From positions 1,798,001 to 1,862,000 of the forward strand of contig NC_070564.1 of NCBI RefSeq assembly GCF_026914185.1: a stretch of DNA of 64,000 nt, given 5' to 3'. This document shows positions 11,129-23,839 of this stretch, in pieces. Under the pieces are notes generated by a model. The model made no database searches. It had not been told where the DNA came from and saw only the letters and a list, made by a program, of their open reading frames with translations. The position numbers and the translations under genes are program-made. Position 1 is the first letter of the stretch. The number at the start of each line of letters is the position of its first letter. The DNA is from Puccinia triticina (Eukaryota > Basidiomycota > Pucciniomycetes > Pucciniales > Pucciniaceae).

Positions 11129-13234
11129 ATGCCCATTTATCAGCCACTCCGTGCCGCTCTGAATCGATACCAATTTGAGCCAAGTTTAGAGGACGTCCAA
11201 GATCTTATTCTTAACCAACAAAAGGGGAACTGCCTGCCGGTTTTCGTCTCCCTACCAGCAGATCTGCTCACACCGGTCGCGGCTTATCTGAAACTCACCA
11301 ATGGGGCACAGTGTCAATCAAAAACCTCATCCTTAACGAGCGATCAGGGCGTCGAAGGCGTCGAGAGTTTCTTACTAGAAAGCGTCGTAGCCGGGAGTCA
11401 CCAAGCTCGTTACAGCTTTGTTGGTAGCAGTCAGTCCTCTATTCTCCCCCCAAGAAAACCCTTGGGTTTTGATCTGCTTTCTGGGCCTAGGTAGCATCGA
11501 ATCTGTCATACACATGGACTGATAAAGAAACTGTTACTATAGATCCTTCGAAAGTCATCAGGACGGGTGAAAACTACGCGTTCAAGGGTGACCCTTTAAT
11601 TCCGCTGGAAGAAGAACTCAATAAATACAAATATGTACCCGTGCCCGGAATCCCCCCATTCACTGGTATTTCGTTTCTAAATTTGAGTCTAAGACTTGGC
11701 AATTCCTTCACTGAAGCGTTTCTCGTTCATGCCGGCCTTGCCCTGATTTAGGCGGTGCGATCGGATATGTTTCTTACGATTGTGTGTTTCACTTCGAACC
11801 TACCACTCGGCGCCCCTTGTCGGACCCGATCGGTATGGCGGAGTCGGCGTTCATGATTTGCGATACGATTGTGGTATTTGACCATACCTTTCAAACTGTC
11901 AAGGTTGTCTCCAACATCATCATCCCATCTGCCTCGTCTGCGACGGCGGAGCAGGTCAGCGCAGCCTACGAACGCGCAAAGGGGAAGATCGTCGATGTGT
12001 GCGATCGTCTAGAATCTAACCATGTTCCCCTGCCAGTACAAGAGCCGATTCCATCCAAAGATGAACGTCAACCAGCGGTCAGTAATGTCGGTAAGCAGGG
12101 CTACGAGGGCTTTGTTAGCAGCCTAAAGAAAAATATTTCCCAAGGTGACATCATCCAAGCCGTTCCCAGCCAACGGCTGAAAAAAGAAACCCGACTGCAT
12201 CCGTTCAATGTTTATCGGTGAGTTCCCTAAACTCAAGGTGTTTCCAGACGCCAGAGAAGAAGATTTTAGGATCGCTTAACATTTTGACCAAGGCAGGCAT
12301 TTGCGTCGACTCAACCCTTCCCCATACATGTTTTATATCAACTGCGGGCAAGCGGTCCAATTAATTGGGGCGTCGCCGGAATGCCTGTGTAAAGTCAGTC
12401 CTGGTGGAGTGGTTGAGAACCATGCGATCGCGGGGACTATCCGGAGGGGAAAGAACCTGGCCGAGGACGAAGTTTTAGCTCAGGAATTACTTGGATCGAT
12501 CAAGGATCGTGCCGAACATGTCATGTTGGTCGATCTGGCTAGGAACGACGTCAATCGGGTCTGTCGCCCAGAGACTGTCAACGTCGACAGCTTAATGGCT
12601 GTTGAAAAATTCAGCCATGTCATGCATCTCACAAGTCAAGTCAGCGGCGTCTTGAGAGAAGGGCTCACGAGGTAGGTCACTACCACACTTCATCCTTTCT
12701 GTATACATTGATGTTCACAAGGGCAGGAACTGATAAATTTAAGTCGGCCACACAACACAATCCTCCTCGCACATACATGCTCAAAATAACAGGTTTGATG
12801 CGTTTAGATCCATCTTCCCCGCTGGGACGGTGTCAGGAGCGCCGAAACTGAAAGCGATCACCCTGGTCGCCGAGCTGGAGAAGGAGCGGCGAGGCTCCTA
12901 TGCGGGATCGGTGGGCCGTTTCAACTTTGAGGAGTCCGCGATGGACACGTGCATTGCGATCCGGACGATGGTGGCAAAGGATGGGGTAATCTATCTCCAG
13001 GCCGGCGGCGGTATCGTGCACGACAGCGTTGAGGAGGACGAGTACATCGAGACTATCAATAAGCTGAAAGCTAACGTCACTTGCATCGAATCCGCTGAGG
13101 GTTCGTGGTTTACTTGTCGGAGTTATCTGCACCCACACTGATCAGCTCACGATTGATCAATTTGCTTTTACTCCGCTTTGACAGATTATCATTACAACTT
13201 ACAGCAATTATCAACCACCAGCAAACAGGCATGA
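11129..13234 (+). CDS. TRP2: Anthranilate synthase component I
   Basis: This enzyme converts chorismate to anthranilate, the first committed step of tryptophan synthesis, using ammonia from the glutaminase subunit. Six exons are proposed: 11129-11429, 11543-11665, 11752-12217, 12297-12671, 12793-13100 and 13185-13234. They total 1623 bases (540 residues), normal for fungal component I. Motifs in order are FLLES (the tryptophan feedback site in this family), [65 protein letters not shown] and GGGIVHDS, covering the chorismate-binding domain and its catalytic His and Glu residues. A possible upstream start at ATG 11056 would need a short first exon spliced at a GTTCGT donor (11078). The final intron also uses GTTCGT (13101) and restores the conserved YHYNLQQ tail. 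The gene symbol follows the yeast name. Confidence 0.95.
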
Positions 13235-14519
13235 TAGCCCCAGACTTTTGAATTCAGGTGTATCTACTTTTGTTTTTACTTCTTATCATTTTCGAGGATT
13301 GTGTGGACGTATTCACCAGCATCATGCATATCTATACCGTAAAATCATATCCCTAATCTTTTGTCTATGAAGTTCCAGATCGCCTAGCCATTGCGGATTT
13401 AGGGAGACCCACTCACTGCCTGAGCTGATTGACCGGACAGACAAGTCTGATGACAGTCCAGGCTTGCCTGTCCGATCTATTTTCGGACATGGCTGTCCGA
13501 TAAGAAGCTGGATAGGCCGGTTCAACGAGTCCACAGTCAGGTCCCGCCCCTCGGGCAGCCTAGTTTTATCTCTCGTCAGCCTACAATGCCTGTGGTCTGA
13601 CAGATATCCATGCCATTGATTGACCAGGAAAAAAAGAACATCACTTACGTTTTCTTGCCTTCGCTTTGTTTTCTGTCTTGCTCATATTGGCATATATCAC
13701 TTCAGGACAAAATGAAAGCTGTCATACCTTATGGATAACACACATCCACATATTCTCTTCACTTGACCGGTTTCGGGCAATAACCTCAATCAATAAGATG
13801 ATGAATTTTGTCCGCGTGGAATCCCACCATCATTCAGTTGTCCATGTTCTCCAAATTATTGCTTATCAACACAATGAATGGCTCATGAGGCCTCTAGGCT
13901 TTGGGCTGACCGCCATACCTCATACACACCAAACCCTTTCACAAAATAAGGAAAGGTGAATGGATGACATAAATATGTGTGACAGTGGAGGTTCTTACAT
14001 GAACAAGAAGGCCCAATCATCACTCCTCCATCACATACTCATCTGGCTGGGCCTCTGACTCGGACGAAAGTATTTGAAGAGCTTTTGGGCATATTTCAAT
14101 GCTTTAATGTGAATTCACAGTCTCTTCCGGTTGGTATTGACGTTCGAAACAATCAGTTTGAGAATTGATCTGAAACTCTGAAAGCTTGCAAATATAAACA
14201 AATAAATGGACTATTCACAGTTGAAAGAAAGCAAGAGATGAAACAGATGAAACGTATAACTGACGAAAGAAATGAAATGAGAACCAAGAATGAAGAATGA
14301 AGAAGCAAGAAGGAGACCCGGGGTATGATGTCTGATCAGGATCGGTGGCTGATAGGTCTTTCAAATTCTACCCGATCTTGAATTCTTGACAAACAACAAG
14401 AAGCAGCTTAAAATAAGAGGGGATCGTGGGTTTGATTGAGCAGGTTCAAATGGGGATGGCGGCAGTGTGATCTGCTTGGGGGCCCAGTTGAAATTCGACC
14501 ACGTCATGGCGTCGCGAGT
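13235..14519. other. Intergenic region between convergent genes
   Basis: This lies between the 3' ends of the anthranilate synthase gene (+) and the secreted protein gene (-). It is AT-rich in its second half, and a small inverted repeat around GACAGGCAAGCCTGG occurs near 13440-13500. No gene is seen. Confidence 0.4.
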
Positions 14520-16263
14520 CTACTTGGCCGAGCTTGGATAGCCCCATTTTTGTCGAAGTTCGAAAAGAGTCGACAGTTCAAGAGGAGTTTGCAGGTCTAT
14601 TTTCTCTTCCTTCCCCTTATCCATCCAGTCAATTACAAATTGAATTTGTCGCTCCAGTTCATGGGTAAACATTTGGCTGATGATGAAAATACCCGTACCC
14701 GACTCCGGCCAGACGTGGATTTTCTTTTCTTTTGGATCTCTATTGGGCCGCTTCATTCCAACTTCCACCACTTCTCGCACACTGTCCTTCAAATGCGGGT
14801 CGCTCACCACTTGAATAGCCTGGTCGACTGGACAAAATTCCCGGAAAATCTTATATATTGTGTTCCCCTTTTTGAGTTCTTTCCAACGTCTTGGCAGGCG
14901 CGTTGCATAAAGATAATTACTTTCTGCCGCTTCTATCTCTTTTTTCCGATCGGCTTTGTTCAGGTACAGATTATTACTAATCTCTACCAGCTTATCGTCT
15001 TTTGCTTTTTCTGCGTTCTTATCCATTTGTTCCATTTTGTCTTGAAGAGCGTCGGCCAGGGCGAAGATGTAGTTTGAAAAGATGCGGTTCTCGTGCAATT
15101 GAATAGTTTCAAGATTATCAAAACCGTGAAAAGTGGTGTCAGTGGGCACAAACATTGATCCCTGGGGAAGAAGGTTCCTGTATTTTTTCATGGATTGTTT
15201 GTCTACAATTGCGTTCATTCTGGCGTTTGCTATCCACGGACTAGTTATGATAATTGGGACTCCCATCGCTAGTAACCTGTCTCCTTCTTCTGGGGCTTGA
15301 AGATAGTTGTATTTTATGAGCCAGCTCGACGGGTCAGGTATTCTTTCAACCGGTCCGGTCCAGATTATTGCAACTTTTTTTTCGAATTTCTTGAGGATGT
15401 CGACCAATCCAGCAGGAGCTGTTTTCAAGAAGATGGTAGTGAATTTGTTTTCTTTCAGGGTTTTACGCAAGCTTTCCTCAGCTTTCTTTAATTCATCTCG
15501 GTATTCTTTTGTGTTAAGGTCTAGACTAGCAGCTCTTAAATTTTCAATTTGATCTTTGACAAGCATGGGGCCTTCAGCACGATCAAAATCTGTGAAGCTT
15601 CCTATCGTGTTTGCATGAAGTGTCATGATTTCTGGCATTTTTATGTTAAACCTATCTTGGAAATATTTCCACATAATACGGGCGCATTCCTTACGAAGTT
15701 TCCAATAACCGCCGTGTAAGAAGACTTTTTTGGGTACCACCCCCCTCAGTATTCCAAGAATATTTTGCCAGAGATCGTCACTCTCGCCATCCTCTACATG
15801 AATAACATTGCCCTCTTTAATTGATTCCTGTATTTTCGCGTACAACTTGTCGTAGCCACTCTTCGAGTCCTTCAAGTGAGTTCTTGGCGTAATCTCCGGC
15901 TTCGATTTGAAAATCTGTTGAGCACAGGGAGATAAGGCCGACCTGAATGTGAAAATTTTCGAATAAGCACCCTAGCACTCTTCATTCAATCTCAACCAAT
16001 TGTCAGGAATAAGAGATTGAAGCTCACCCATCGGTCACGGTGGACTTGGCCATGTCACTCGCTGTTCAAGTAGAAAAGATAAGTTAGTCTCTAGGCTCGG
16101 CTTATCCACTTGTTTTACTCTTGCAAAAATCGTGACAATTGCAAAATGTATCCTTACCTTTCGGAAACATTGCACCTTTCGTGGCATTGATAAAAAATCC
16201 AAGGGAGATAGTTATCAAAACGGCCAAGGTTGTGAACCGTTTCAGTGATTGGCATTTCTGCAT
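14520..16263 (-). CDS. Secreted protein of unknown function, 520 aa
   Basis: Three exons on the minus strand are proposed: 16263-16158, 16061-16028 and 15942-14520. They add to 1563 bases (520 residues) and keep frame across both introns (donors GTAAGG and GTGAGC). The first exon encodes a textbook signal peptide: basic LKR, then FTTLAVLITISLGFFINA, with probable cleavage near ATKG. The mature protein is lysine- and glutamate-rich, largely helical, and has aromatic-rich patches (HGGYWKLRKE, MWKYFQDRF, RLPRRWKELKKG). It has no long repeats and few cysteines. No catalytic motif is recognised. Rust fungi carry many lineage-specific secreted proteins, and this one fits that profile, but calling it an effector would be a guess. 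A long open frame on the opposite strand (14436-15077) is a shadow. Confidence 0.8.
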
Positions 16264-18450
16264 TGTAGTTCGGAGAGCCGGATAGCACCCGCAAGTTAAT
16301 CTGATAATGTTATTTATTTTATTTCTGTACTTTGTCGATTGAAGGAGTGTTATAAAAGAGAGACTCGAGGTAAGTGGAGGGAGGGTACCTCGGTGCTGTT
16401 AACAGCTGAGCAGACTGAGACCCAATGAAGCGACAGGAGATGGGCTTATTTAAAGCTTTTCGGTCAACTTGCAGTCTAGTTCCACCCGATGATACGGCAT
16501 TGGTTGTGACACGTATCTCTTTGAGTACATCAGTACAATGTCCGGTTCATCATTGCTCCCGAGAAGCTAGGTGAACTGTTTCGGTTTCAGGGGGCCCCTG
16601 CTTCACGGGTCGGAATTGGGCCACCATTCTTCCGGATAAACTTCAAGGCTCCGTGCTCTGGCCGGGGATATGTAGCCTTCCCAGCAGGCTGCCATGCCGA
16701 GCTCACCCGCAGCCTTGTTTCCTAACCTTCACCCCTTCAGACACTTTGTATCCCAAAACATGTATTTCACCAGGCGGTTTGACAATCAACTTCGGTTCCT
16801 CCATGCGCGAGGACCTGCTTCATCTAGCTGGCTGATGTCAAACTTCACACCATGAATTTTGTGTGTACGTACTACCACCCTGTGGGTCAAATGGGCTTAT
16901 CAAAGTCCTTCAAAGTCCCTCGCTTTGGAGGGCCCTTGTACAGCCTGCGCTGGCACGAAGCACGATTTCCAAAGGAATGGACTTTCCAAACTTATCATAA
17001 GTCCCCATTCTCTACGGGGGCGCATAGCTTGGGTGGAAATTGGCTGGTTGGGAGTCCCTGCGATCCCCGGGTGGATCTGCAGCAACCCGTCAATTGTGGT
17101 GGTAAAAATCATTGCACCTGTGTCATCTCAGCCCTGTCACCAAAATCATCTGCCCTTGAGTCATTTCAAAACCCTTCACCTGGCCTCTAAGTTTAATCCT
17201 ATGTACATAATATTCATTTCATCACCCACCACATCATAGTTGTTACCTACATCAGCAAGGTGCTGTGAGCCCCTGTCAACTTCTTGGATACATAAGGCAT
17301 GCTTTGCCTGGCTTTTCTCAGATTGTGATGGTTCCATCAGCTTTGGAAGTGGTCAGCTGTCAAAAGTAACCAACAAGATTCAAGCATGAGGCCCTGCAAG
17401 TTGTAACCTCAAAGAAGGGCAACCTGTGTATGGTTTTTGATGGGACTGTTGGGACATGTAATGAAACATGCCTTTTTTGCATCAAAATCCTACAGGATCA
17501 ACACCTGTCCTTGGAATCTATGCGTGCAAGCCTCTCTGTGAGACAGAGTCCCTGTGGGGATGCTCTTTGGTTCTCATTGAGACTTGTGTTAGGTTTGGGA
17601 ACTTGCAGGCTATTGAGTCCATTTGGTGTGAGGGCTTTCAGCCTTTTGGTGGGAGTTTTTTCCCCTGGTCTATCTGGTGTCCTCCACCAAAGAATATTTA
17701 CAGGCATAAAATCTTCTCTTTCTTATGCCATATGGTGTCCATAACCTCTTGTTTCTCCCCTTTTCCTGCCCCCCTTTCCTCTTTCAAGGTATATTCTTTG
17801 AGTTGTGAATTCTGCACAGTGCAGATGGAAGTGAAATGCCAAATTCTATCCTCCATCCATCTCAACTGCTGGGTAAGAACAGCACTCTCCCCTGATAGCA
17901 AATCTAGCCTAAGATGCTCAGATATCCAACACTTTCCACCTTGCTATCTTGCAATGAGCTTGCATGTTGTAATCTTGGTGAAACTTGACACCAGCCAAGT
18001 TGGTGAAAGCAGTTGTTGGGAGAATCCACACCAAAATTAAATTTTCCACTTACTCCCCAGTCCCTAGACAAGGAGAGATGATACTCTTGATAAGGTCCTG
18101 CTTGGCAGTGTTGGCTTATGTCAGTTCACACAATTGAAGCAATAAATATGGCCAAGACAAGTGCTAGGACTAAAACCTCAATTCTTTCTGCAAACATCTT
18201 TACATTTACCACTAAATAAAACAGTTGATCAACAGTAATCAACTGTCACTAGTTGACATGCAAGATTGTATAACTGCTGATGTAGCTCTGCCCAGTGTCA
18301 GTGTATTAAAGCTGGGTCAAAGAGTAGCACCCAAAAGCTTACATGTTGCTGCTGGATGTTGAGCAACTTTTTCTTGCAGTGTGCATGTCCACAAAAAAAT
18401 GACACCACAAAGAAGGCAGCAGGGTCCAAAGTTTTTTTCATCATGTGGAG
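16264..18450. other. Intergenic region
   Basis: The part directly upstream of 16263 should hold the promoter of the secreted protein gene. Beyond about 16600 the sequence has the low-complexity, stop-filled texture of decayed repeats. A short stem, GTCCCTCGCTTTGGAGGG, lies near 16915. No gene is supported. Confidence 0.4.
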
Positions 18451-18458
18451 ACTTGTAG

Positions 18459-18937
18459 CAACGGTGGGTTGCTACTTTACTCTACGATAACCGGGGCTGT
18501 GGAGTAAAGTAGCCAGCTGCACCTAAAATTTTTACAGTTATTGTTAACGCTAGCGCGCGGATAGCCCCGTCATGGTTATTGTAACTGGCCTTTTTTTGTA
18601 CAGCCGTTACTAGTAAAGTAACGTGTTATCGAGAAAATCAACATTTTATTAAGCAATTAAGGGTCAAATTGGCCCTTATCAAGCAGAGTAACACTTTATT
18701 GAGCAGTGAAAGGCCAAATCAGCCCTGAAACGGCCCTTTCTTGCTCAATATGTTGATAAATACCTGCTGCTCTGCCCATAGATATTGTAGCGGCCTTAAA
18801 AAAAAAACACCCGCCCGGTGCGATATCGATATCACACCACATTTCCCCATTGCTACTGGTCCGGTTAGCGTAGAGGGACCAAAAATTGCTACGATAACGT
18901 TACGATATCAATAACCGTAAAGTAGCGACCCACCGTT
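18459..18937. mobile_element. Non-autonomous hAT-like MITE, 479 bp
   Basis: The left end CAACGGTGGGTTGCTACTTT is the imperfect inverse of the right end, whose reverse complement starts AACGGTGGGTCGCTACTTTA. It is flanked by a perfect 8-bp target duplication, ACTTGTAG (18451-18458 and 18938-18945). Eight-bp duplications are characteristic of hAT elements. The interior has no open frame and contains several sub-palindromes such as CGATATCGATATC. Confidence 0.8.
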
Positions 18938-19699
18938 ACTTGTAGAGGTAAAATCCAAAAGATTTATTTTTAATGATTGCATATTCTTTTCAATGTGTCT
19001 GTACATGGAAGGGGGCAGGAGTTGGGAATGTATAAATCTCCCAAAGCAAACAAACTAAGCAGGAATGATATCCTGCTGACATTTCCCCCTGTACCCCTTC
19101 CTCACCAACAGCATGACAGAAAAAGAAAAAACCAAGGGAGAAAAAGAAATGAGCAGGAGTGGATATACATAGAATCATATATAAAGTATTGATATTGTGT
19201 GTGTGTGTTGGGAACAGGGGAAAAGAGAAAGGGGTGTGTAGCTAAAAAAGATAACATGGAGAATGAATGAAGGGATCATCAACAACAACAAAATAACAAC
19301 ACAGAAAGGAGAGAGGAAAGAAGGGACGCAGAAGGGGAGAGGGGGGCAGAAGAATGAGGTGACCAAGTATGTATATCCATGCACAATAGAAAGATAGACA
19401 GGGAAGTGTAGACAAGATTGTGAAGGAATGCGCAGATAAAGCAGTGTAGATGTGGGGTAGAAGTGGAGGTAGTGGCTAGGAGACCAGTCAGAAAGAAAGT
19501 GGTGGCAAGATTACAATTTTTTTCGGTCGTTTTTCTTTTTTTGTGGGACATCTCCGGGCGAAAGGGATATCCCAAGCAGTGTTTTGGGACGGGAAGTGAA
19601 GGAACTCGTCCCAGCGACCCAACAAAAAGAGAAGGATCGAAGCGAAGCAGAGGTTTTGGAGTGTTGTGGATCGAGAGAATTGGGAGGAGAGAGGAGTGT

Positions 19700-21481
19700 T
19701 CAAGGGATCCAGTTGCGGAAGAGGGAGAAGGGCAGATGGCCGAAGAGCCGGTTAAGGAAGAGGACGAGTAAGCGACAGGGAGACGACGATGACGATGACG
19801 ACGACGAAGGACGGGATAGGGTGGGAGCCAGGAGCTGGACGTTGGAGAGGACGAGTTGGTTGTTATGTGGGGAAGCGACCTGGAGCCGGTAGTTATTGAT
19901 GGCTTTTTGGAGTAGGTCGTGGAGGAGCCTGTCCTCCTGTTCCCGGCTAAGACTCGAAGATCTGCGAACGAGGCTGCGTTTCTTAGCGTCGGAGCCCTGC
20001 GGGTCGGCGGCAGCCGCTTTCGGGGCAGCGGCAGCGCCGCCGGCCTTGCCGTCGCCGCCACCACCGCCAGAGCCGGTGAGCAGGTTTGAGAGCGCATCCA
20101 GACTCTGCGAGCCTCCCAGGACGGAGTTGAAGTCAGACTGCTTCAACGGACATGAGAATGTGTTCGAGCTGCTGAACGTCGGGCTGATTGTGATGGCTAG
20201 CACTTTGAGCTTCAAGGTGATGTCGAACGAGATCTTGATCGGACGTAAGCATCCGCCAAGAAAAACAAATAAGTACCTCCTGTATGGTTTATGAGAGAAT
20301 GAGAGGGGGGAGAGGAGACTTATTTTTGGCGTTGCCGAGGAAGCCACATCGGCTGGCGATGTCGGCTAAGATGGCCCGATTGGGGTCGAGCGAGGTGGTA
20401 TAATTGATCTGGAAGGGGAAGTTGATGGTGGTGTTGGAGTGGGGCTTGATGTCCACGTTCTCTAGCTCGCCGCCGCCCAGCGCGGCCGTCTTGTTGAGCG
20501 GGTAGTAGGCCTTGGCGGAGATCTTGGAGAATGAGGCGCCAAAGAAATTCGGATTTGTCACGCCGATCTGGGATTCAAAAATTCAATCTTGTTAGAAGAT
20601 TAGGATGGAGGGAGGGGGAGGTTGATGGTGGGCTTTACGTTGAGATCAAAGTTCAGCAGGAAGCCGTTCGGTTGCAGATCGACTTGGTTGCCAGCCGTCG
20701 GCGGAGCGATCCCGTTAAAAGTAGCATTAGGCGGCCTGACCCAGACTAAAAAAGCAAAAAAGAGCCACCGAATTAGATGAGGAATAAGAAGAAGATGGGG
20801 AAGCAGGACTGACGGAGAAATCCAGCGACGATGCCGACAATGAGAAGGACAATGACGATGGTTGTGCAGCAGCAGCAGCGCCGACACGACTGCGATTTTC
20901 CGCCCCGAGTGAACGCCCCGCTGTGTTCGTCGGATCTCCACATTCTGAGGCCGGCTTTCTCAGGGATCGCGCCCTCGGCAGCCATCTGAAGAGACAGGGA
21001 GTCAGAGCTGCTTGGGGGAAGAAAGATGTGGGAGGTGGGTAGGTACCTGTGCGGCGACGCTCCCCCGGGTGGGATTGGCGAAGGTGCTGGTGCTGCTGAA
21101 CTGGTTCATGGCGGGGGGCTCGCTGGGGTGGTTCATGGCGGGGTGAGGGCTTGAGGGGGCATAGAGCTCGGGCTGGGGATACTTCTCGTCGAGGGCGTAG
21201 GCGGGGTCGTAGTCGGGATGGTAGGCTTCGTCAGGATGGTAGTGGTGGTCAGGGGGGTAGGTGGTGGGAGGATGCTGGTGGTCGGGATAGGCGTGGTGAT
21301 ATGAGTCGGGCGGGGGCGGATACTGGTGGTGGAAGTCTTGCGGATGGGGCTGGTATTGGTCGATGAAGTCATCCTGCGGGTAGTATGGCTGCTGCTGCTG
21401 CTGCTGCTGGTGGTGGGGGTAGTGTTGCTGGCCGTGGTCGTATTGCTGGTGCTCATCGTTGTGGTAGTATGGGCGAGACAT
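19700..21481 (-). CDS. LEA2-domain single-pass membrane protein
   Basis: Five exons on the minus strand are proposed: 21481-21047, 20985-20814, 20745-20639, 20567-20320 and 20279-19700. They total 1542 bases (513 residues). The N-terminal 145 residues are extremely rich in Tyr, His, Gln, Pro and Asp and likely disordered in the cytosol. A cysteine run (CRRCCCC, a likely palmitoylation site) comes next, then one membrane helix (TTIVIVLLIVGIVAGFL). The following domain has the LEA-2 beta-sandwich pattern: LLNFDLNV, IGVTNPNFFGASFSKISAKAYYP, TTINFPFQINYT and ITLKLKVLAITISPTF. The C terminus adds a Gly/Ala/Ser-rich tail of about 150 residues with a polyserine run. Related fungal and plant proteins (NDR1/HIN1-like) sit in the plasma membrane or vacuole. 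The donor of exon 4 (GTCTCC) is weak, so that junction is uncertain. Confidence 0.8.
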
Positions 21482-22372
21482 CCTGCTGGTGGAGATGGTC
21501 AGGAAGAGCTGGGTGGGGGGTGGGGGGTGGTGGGGGAAGGGGACGGGGAGGCGGCGCAAGGAGACAGGCGAGGGAGTTATAGGGCAGAAACCGGACAAAA
21601 CCCTTTTCGGCCGAGCCAGCCGCCGCTGATCCAGACCATCGGTCGTGATGAAATTACTCCTGCGATCTGCTGAAACACTGCATCCAGCCCAACAACTTAC
21701 TAACGGCGATTCTTCTCAGCGTAGCCCAAGACATCCCACACCCACACGGCTTCACCAAAGAAGAATGTTAACATCGGAGAATTCTTCATCCCAGAACTGA
21801 AGACAGTACAAAGTGGAGAAGAGAGAAACAAACAGGAGCGGCCCTCAACCCGGCACCACTTGCCAAACAGGAAGATATAATCAGAATAAATTATTGAGAG
21901 TACTTTTTTCTGTGGCTAGGTGGTGACTGAAACTGACAGTTGCAAGAAGAGCAACAAAGCTGCCAATCAACACACTGCTCCAATTATGGAAAGCATTGGC
22001 ACTTGGAGACCTCAGCTCTTCTGACTCAATAAGCAATTTGATAGATCAGTGTCTCACTGACAATGATACTCAGAAGGTAAAATAGCTAGCCTGGATATCC
22101 ATCCACCTTGTGGTTGTGAGCATGGTGAGAGGTAACATTTGGCAGATGAGATACAAGCCCTGCTGAATTCCATGACAGGATTGGTAGCATTATTAATCTA
22201 CAGAAAACTGTCCTATTTTATCCTTTCAGGTGTTCATTCTTGACCATTTCTTTTGAATCACTCTCTGGTTTTCACCTGCAGTTCCAAACAGGACAATTTC
22301 AAGTAAAAATCCAGACAGTTTTCTGAAGATGCATAGTATCAGTATGTAGGGATGTAGAACTGGTGTTCCAGA
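21482..22372. other. Intergenic region
   Basis: The first part is GC-rich and is the likely promoter and leader of the LEA2 gene. An upstream in-frame ATG at 21598 would add 39 proline-rich residues, but the downstream ATG at 21481 begins the compositionally coherent protein. From 21720 on nothing coding is seen. Confidence 0.4.
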
Positions 22373-22829
22373 CAAGGCTGAAACGCTGCGCTGCGCTACA
22401 AAAAAGCGGTCTTTTAGCGCAGCGCAGCGGGGGACCGCTGCGCGGTCAGCCCAAAAAGCGGTAGCGCAGCGCCAGTCCCGCTGCGCTACCGCTGAAAGTA
22501 GCGGGGACCCGCTTTTTTCCCGACCCAAAAAGCGGTAGCGCAGCGGGCGGGGCCACTCCTTTCAGCGGCGCGCAGCGGCCACCAAAACAGCTGCGCTTTG
22601 CGCTGCGCTGCGCTTTTTTGGCTGGCAGCGGGGGAGCGCTACGCGGCCAGCTCAAAAAGCGGTAGCGCAGCGATGGTTCCGCTGCGCTACCGCTGAAAGT
22701 AGCGGGTCCCTGCTTCTTGCCAGACCCAAAAAGCGGTAGCGCAGCGGGCGGGGCCGCTACTTTCAGCGCAGCGCAGCGGCCACCAAAACCGCTGCGCTGC
22801 GCTTTTTGAAGCGCAGCGCTTTCACCCTT
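22373..22829. mobile_element. GC-rich non-autonomous element with 8-bp duplication, 457 bp
   Basis: The ends are CAAGGCTGAAACGCTGCGCT on the left and, reverse-complemented on the right, AAGGGTGAAAGCGCTGCGCT. It is flanked by GTTCCAGA at 22365-22372 and 22830-22837. The interior is almost wholly built of AGCGCAGCG and its complement in alternating orientation, including repeats of AAAAAGCGGTAGCGCAGCG. No coding frame is believable. The 8-bp duplication points to the hAT superfamily. Confidence 0.75.
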
Positions 22830-23839
22830 GTTCCAGATGCCAGTCAAAATAGCTCAGAAGCTAACTTCATTGATCTACATGGTTTAGTATGTCCATGTTG
22901 CTACACACCAATTTCAAAGCCTCCTCTGAGCAAGAACAAAGCAACAATCAAAGATCCAACTAATCTAAACAAGAGTGCAGCACACAGTTTATTGCATTTA
23001 CTGCTGACAGTTATTGGGGTAAATTGGGATTTTGGCTACAAATTTGAGCTAATTCAGCCGTAGCTGGCAGCTAATCAGCTATATTTTAGTGGTAGTGTGT
23101 TTTAGCAGTGGCCTATTACACTAATGCTAAACAGCCATATTATTAGCAAAGCCCACCACACTGAAATTTTAGTGCCACTAATTACTTTTAGAACAATACA
23201 TAAATCACTTCTTTCAGCCTGCTAGTATGTAGATACCACAATTTGAATAGTGCAGAAATCTGTTTGTTAAGGGTCAGGTGGGGATTACCATGGCCAAAAG
23301 GATAATCCCCATCTTCAGGATTTCAGGACCAATTCCCGGCAAACACAGTAATTAAACTGCTGAGTAAATATGACAGACTGTGGTCAACCATCAGCATTGG
23401 CAATCAGGGAAGCTGAAAGCAAGCTGATAACTGGAAATACCCTTTACAGCAATCTACAAAAACAGCAAGCCCAATCATTTCAGCCATGGATGTTGATTGG
23501 TTGCCAGAGATTTTTTTTTTTTTTTGAAAAAGCAGACTCACATTTGCAGCCAGGCCCACCAGGGTGACCCTTCTCCTCTTGTCAGACCATCTGGCAAGGC
23601 CATGAAACAAGGCCTTCTGTTGGTATTTCTCTGATTATCCTCCCCATTAAATGATTGGTCAAGAAAGGCCATCACTAGATGGACAGGAAATGCCTCAACA
23701 GCCAGAAGGGATCTGGGGCTGGCCTTCTGGTGGTAGAGCTAGGCAGGTGTGAATTGAGGCTGGAACCCAAAAAGAACTAACATGGGGGAGCCCCTGGGTG
23801 CAGGTGATTGGTGATTGTTGCAGGGCTAGAGTACCCTCC

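Noticed and set aside
14436..15077. 213-residue open frame on the + strand
   Set aside because: It is antisense to the secreted protein coding exon and has no recognisable motif; it is a shadow of codon composition.
19279..20097. 272-residue Ser/Pro-rich minus-strand frame
   Set aside because: It overlaps the last exon of the LEA2 gene in another frame and continues into its 3' region; composition reflects GC-rich low complexity.
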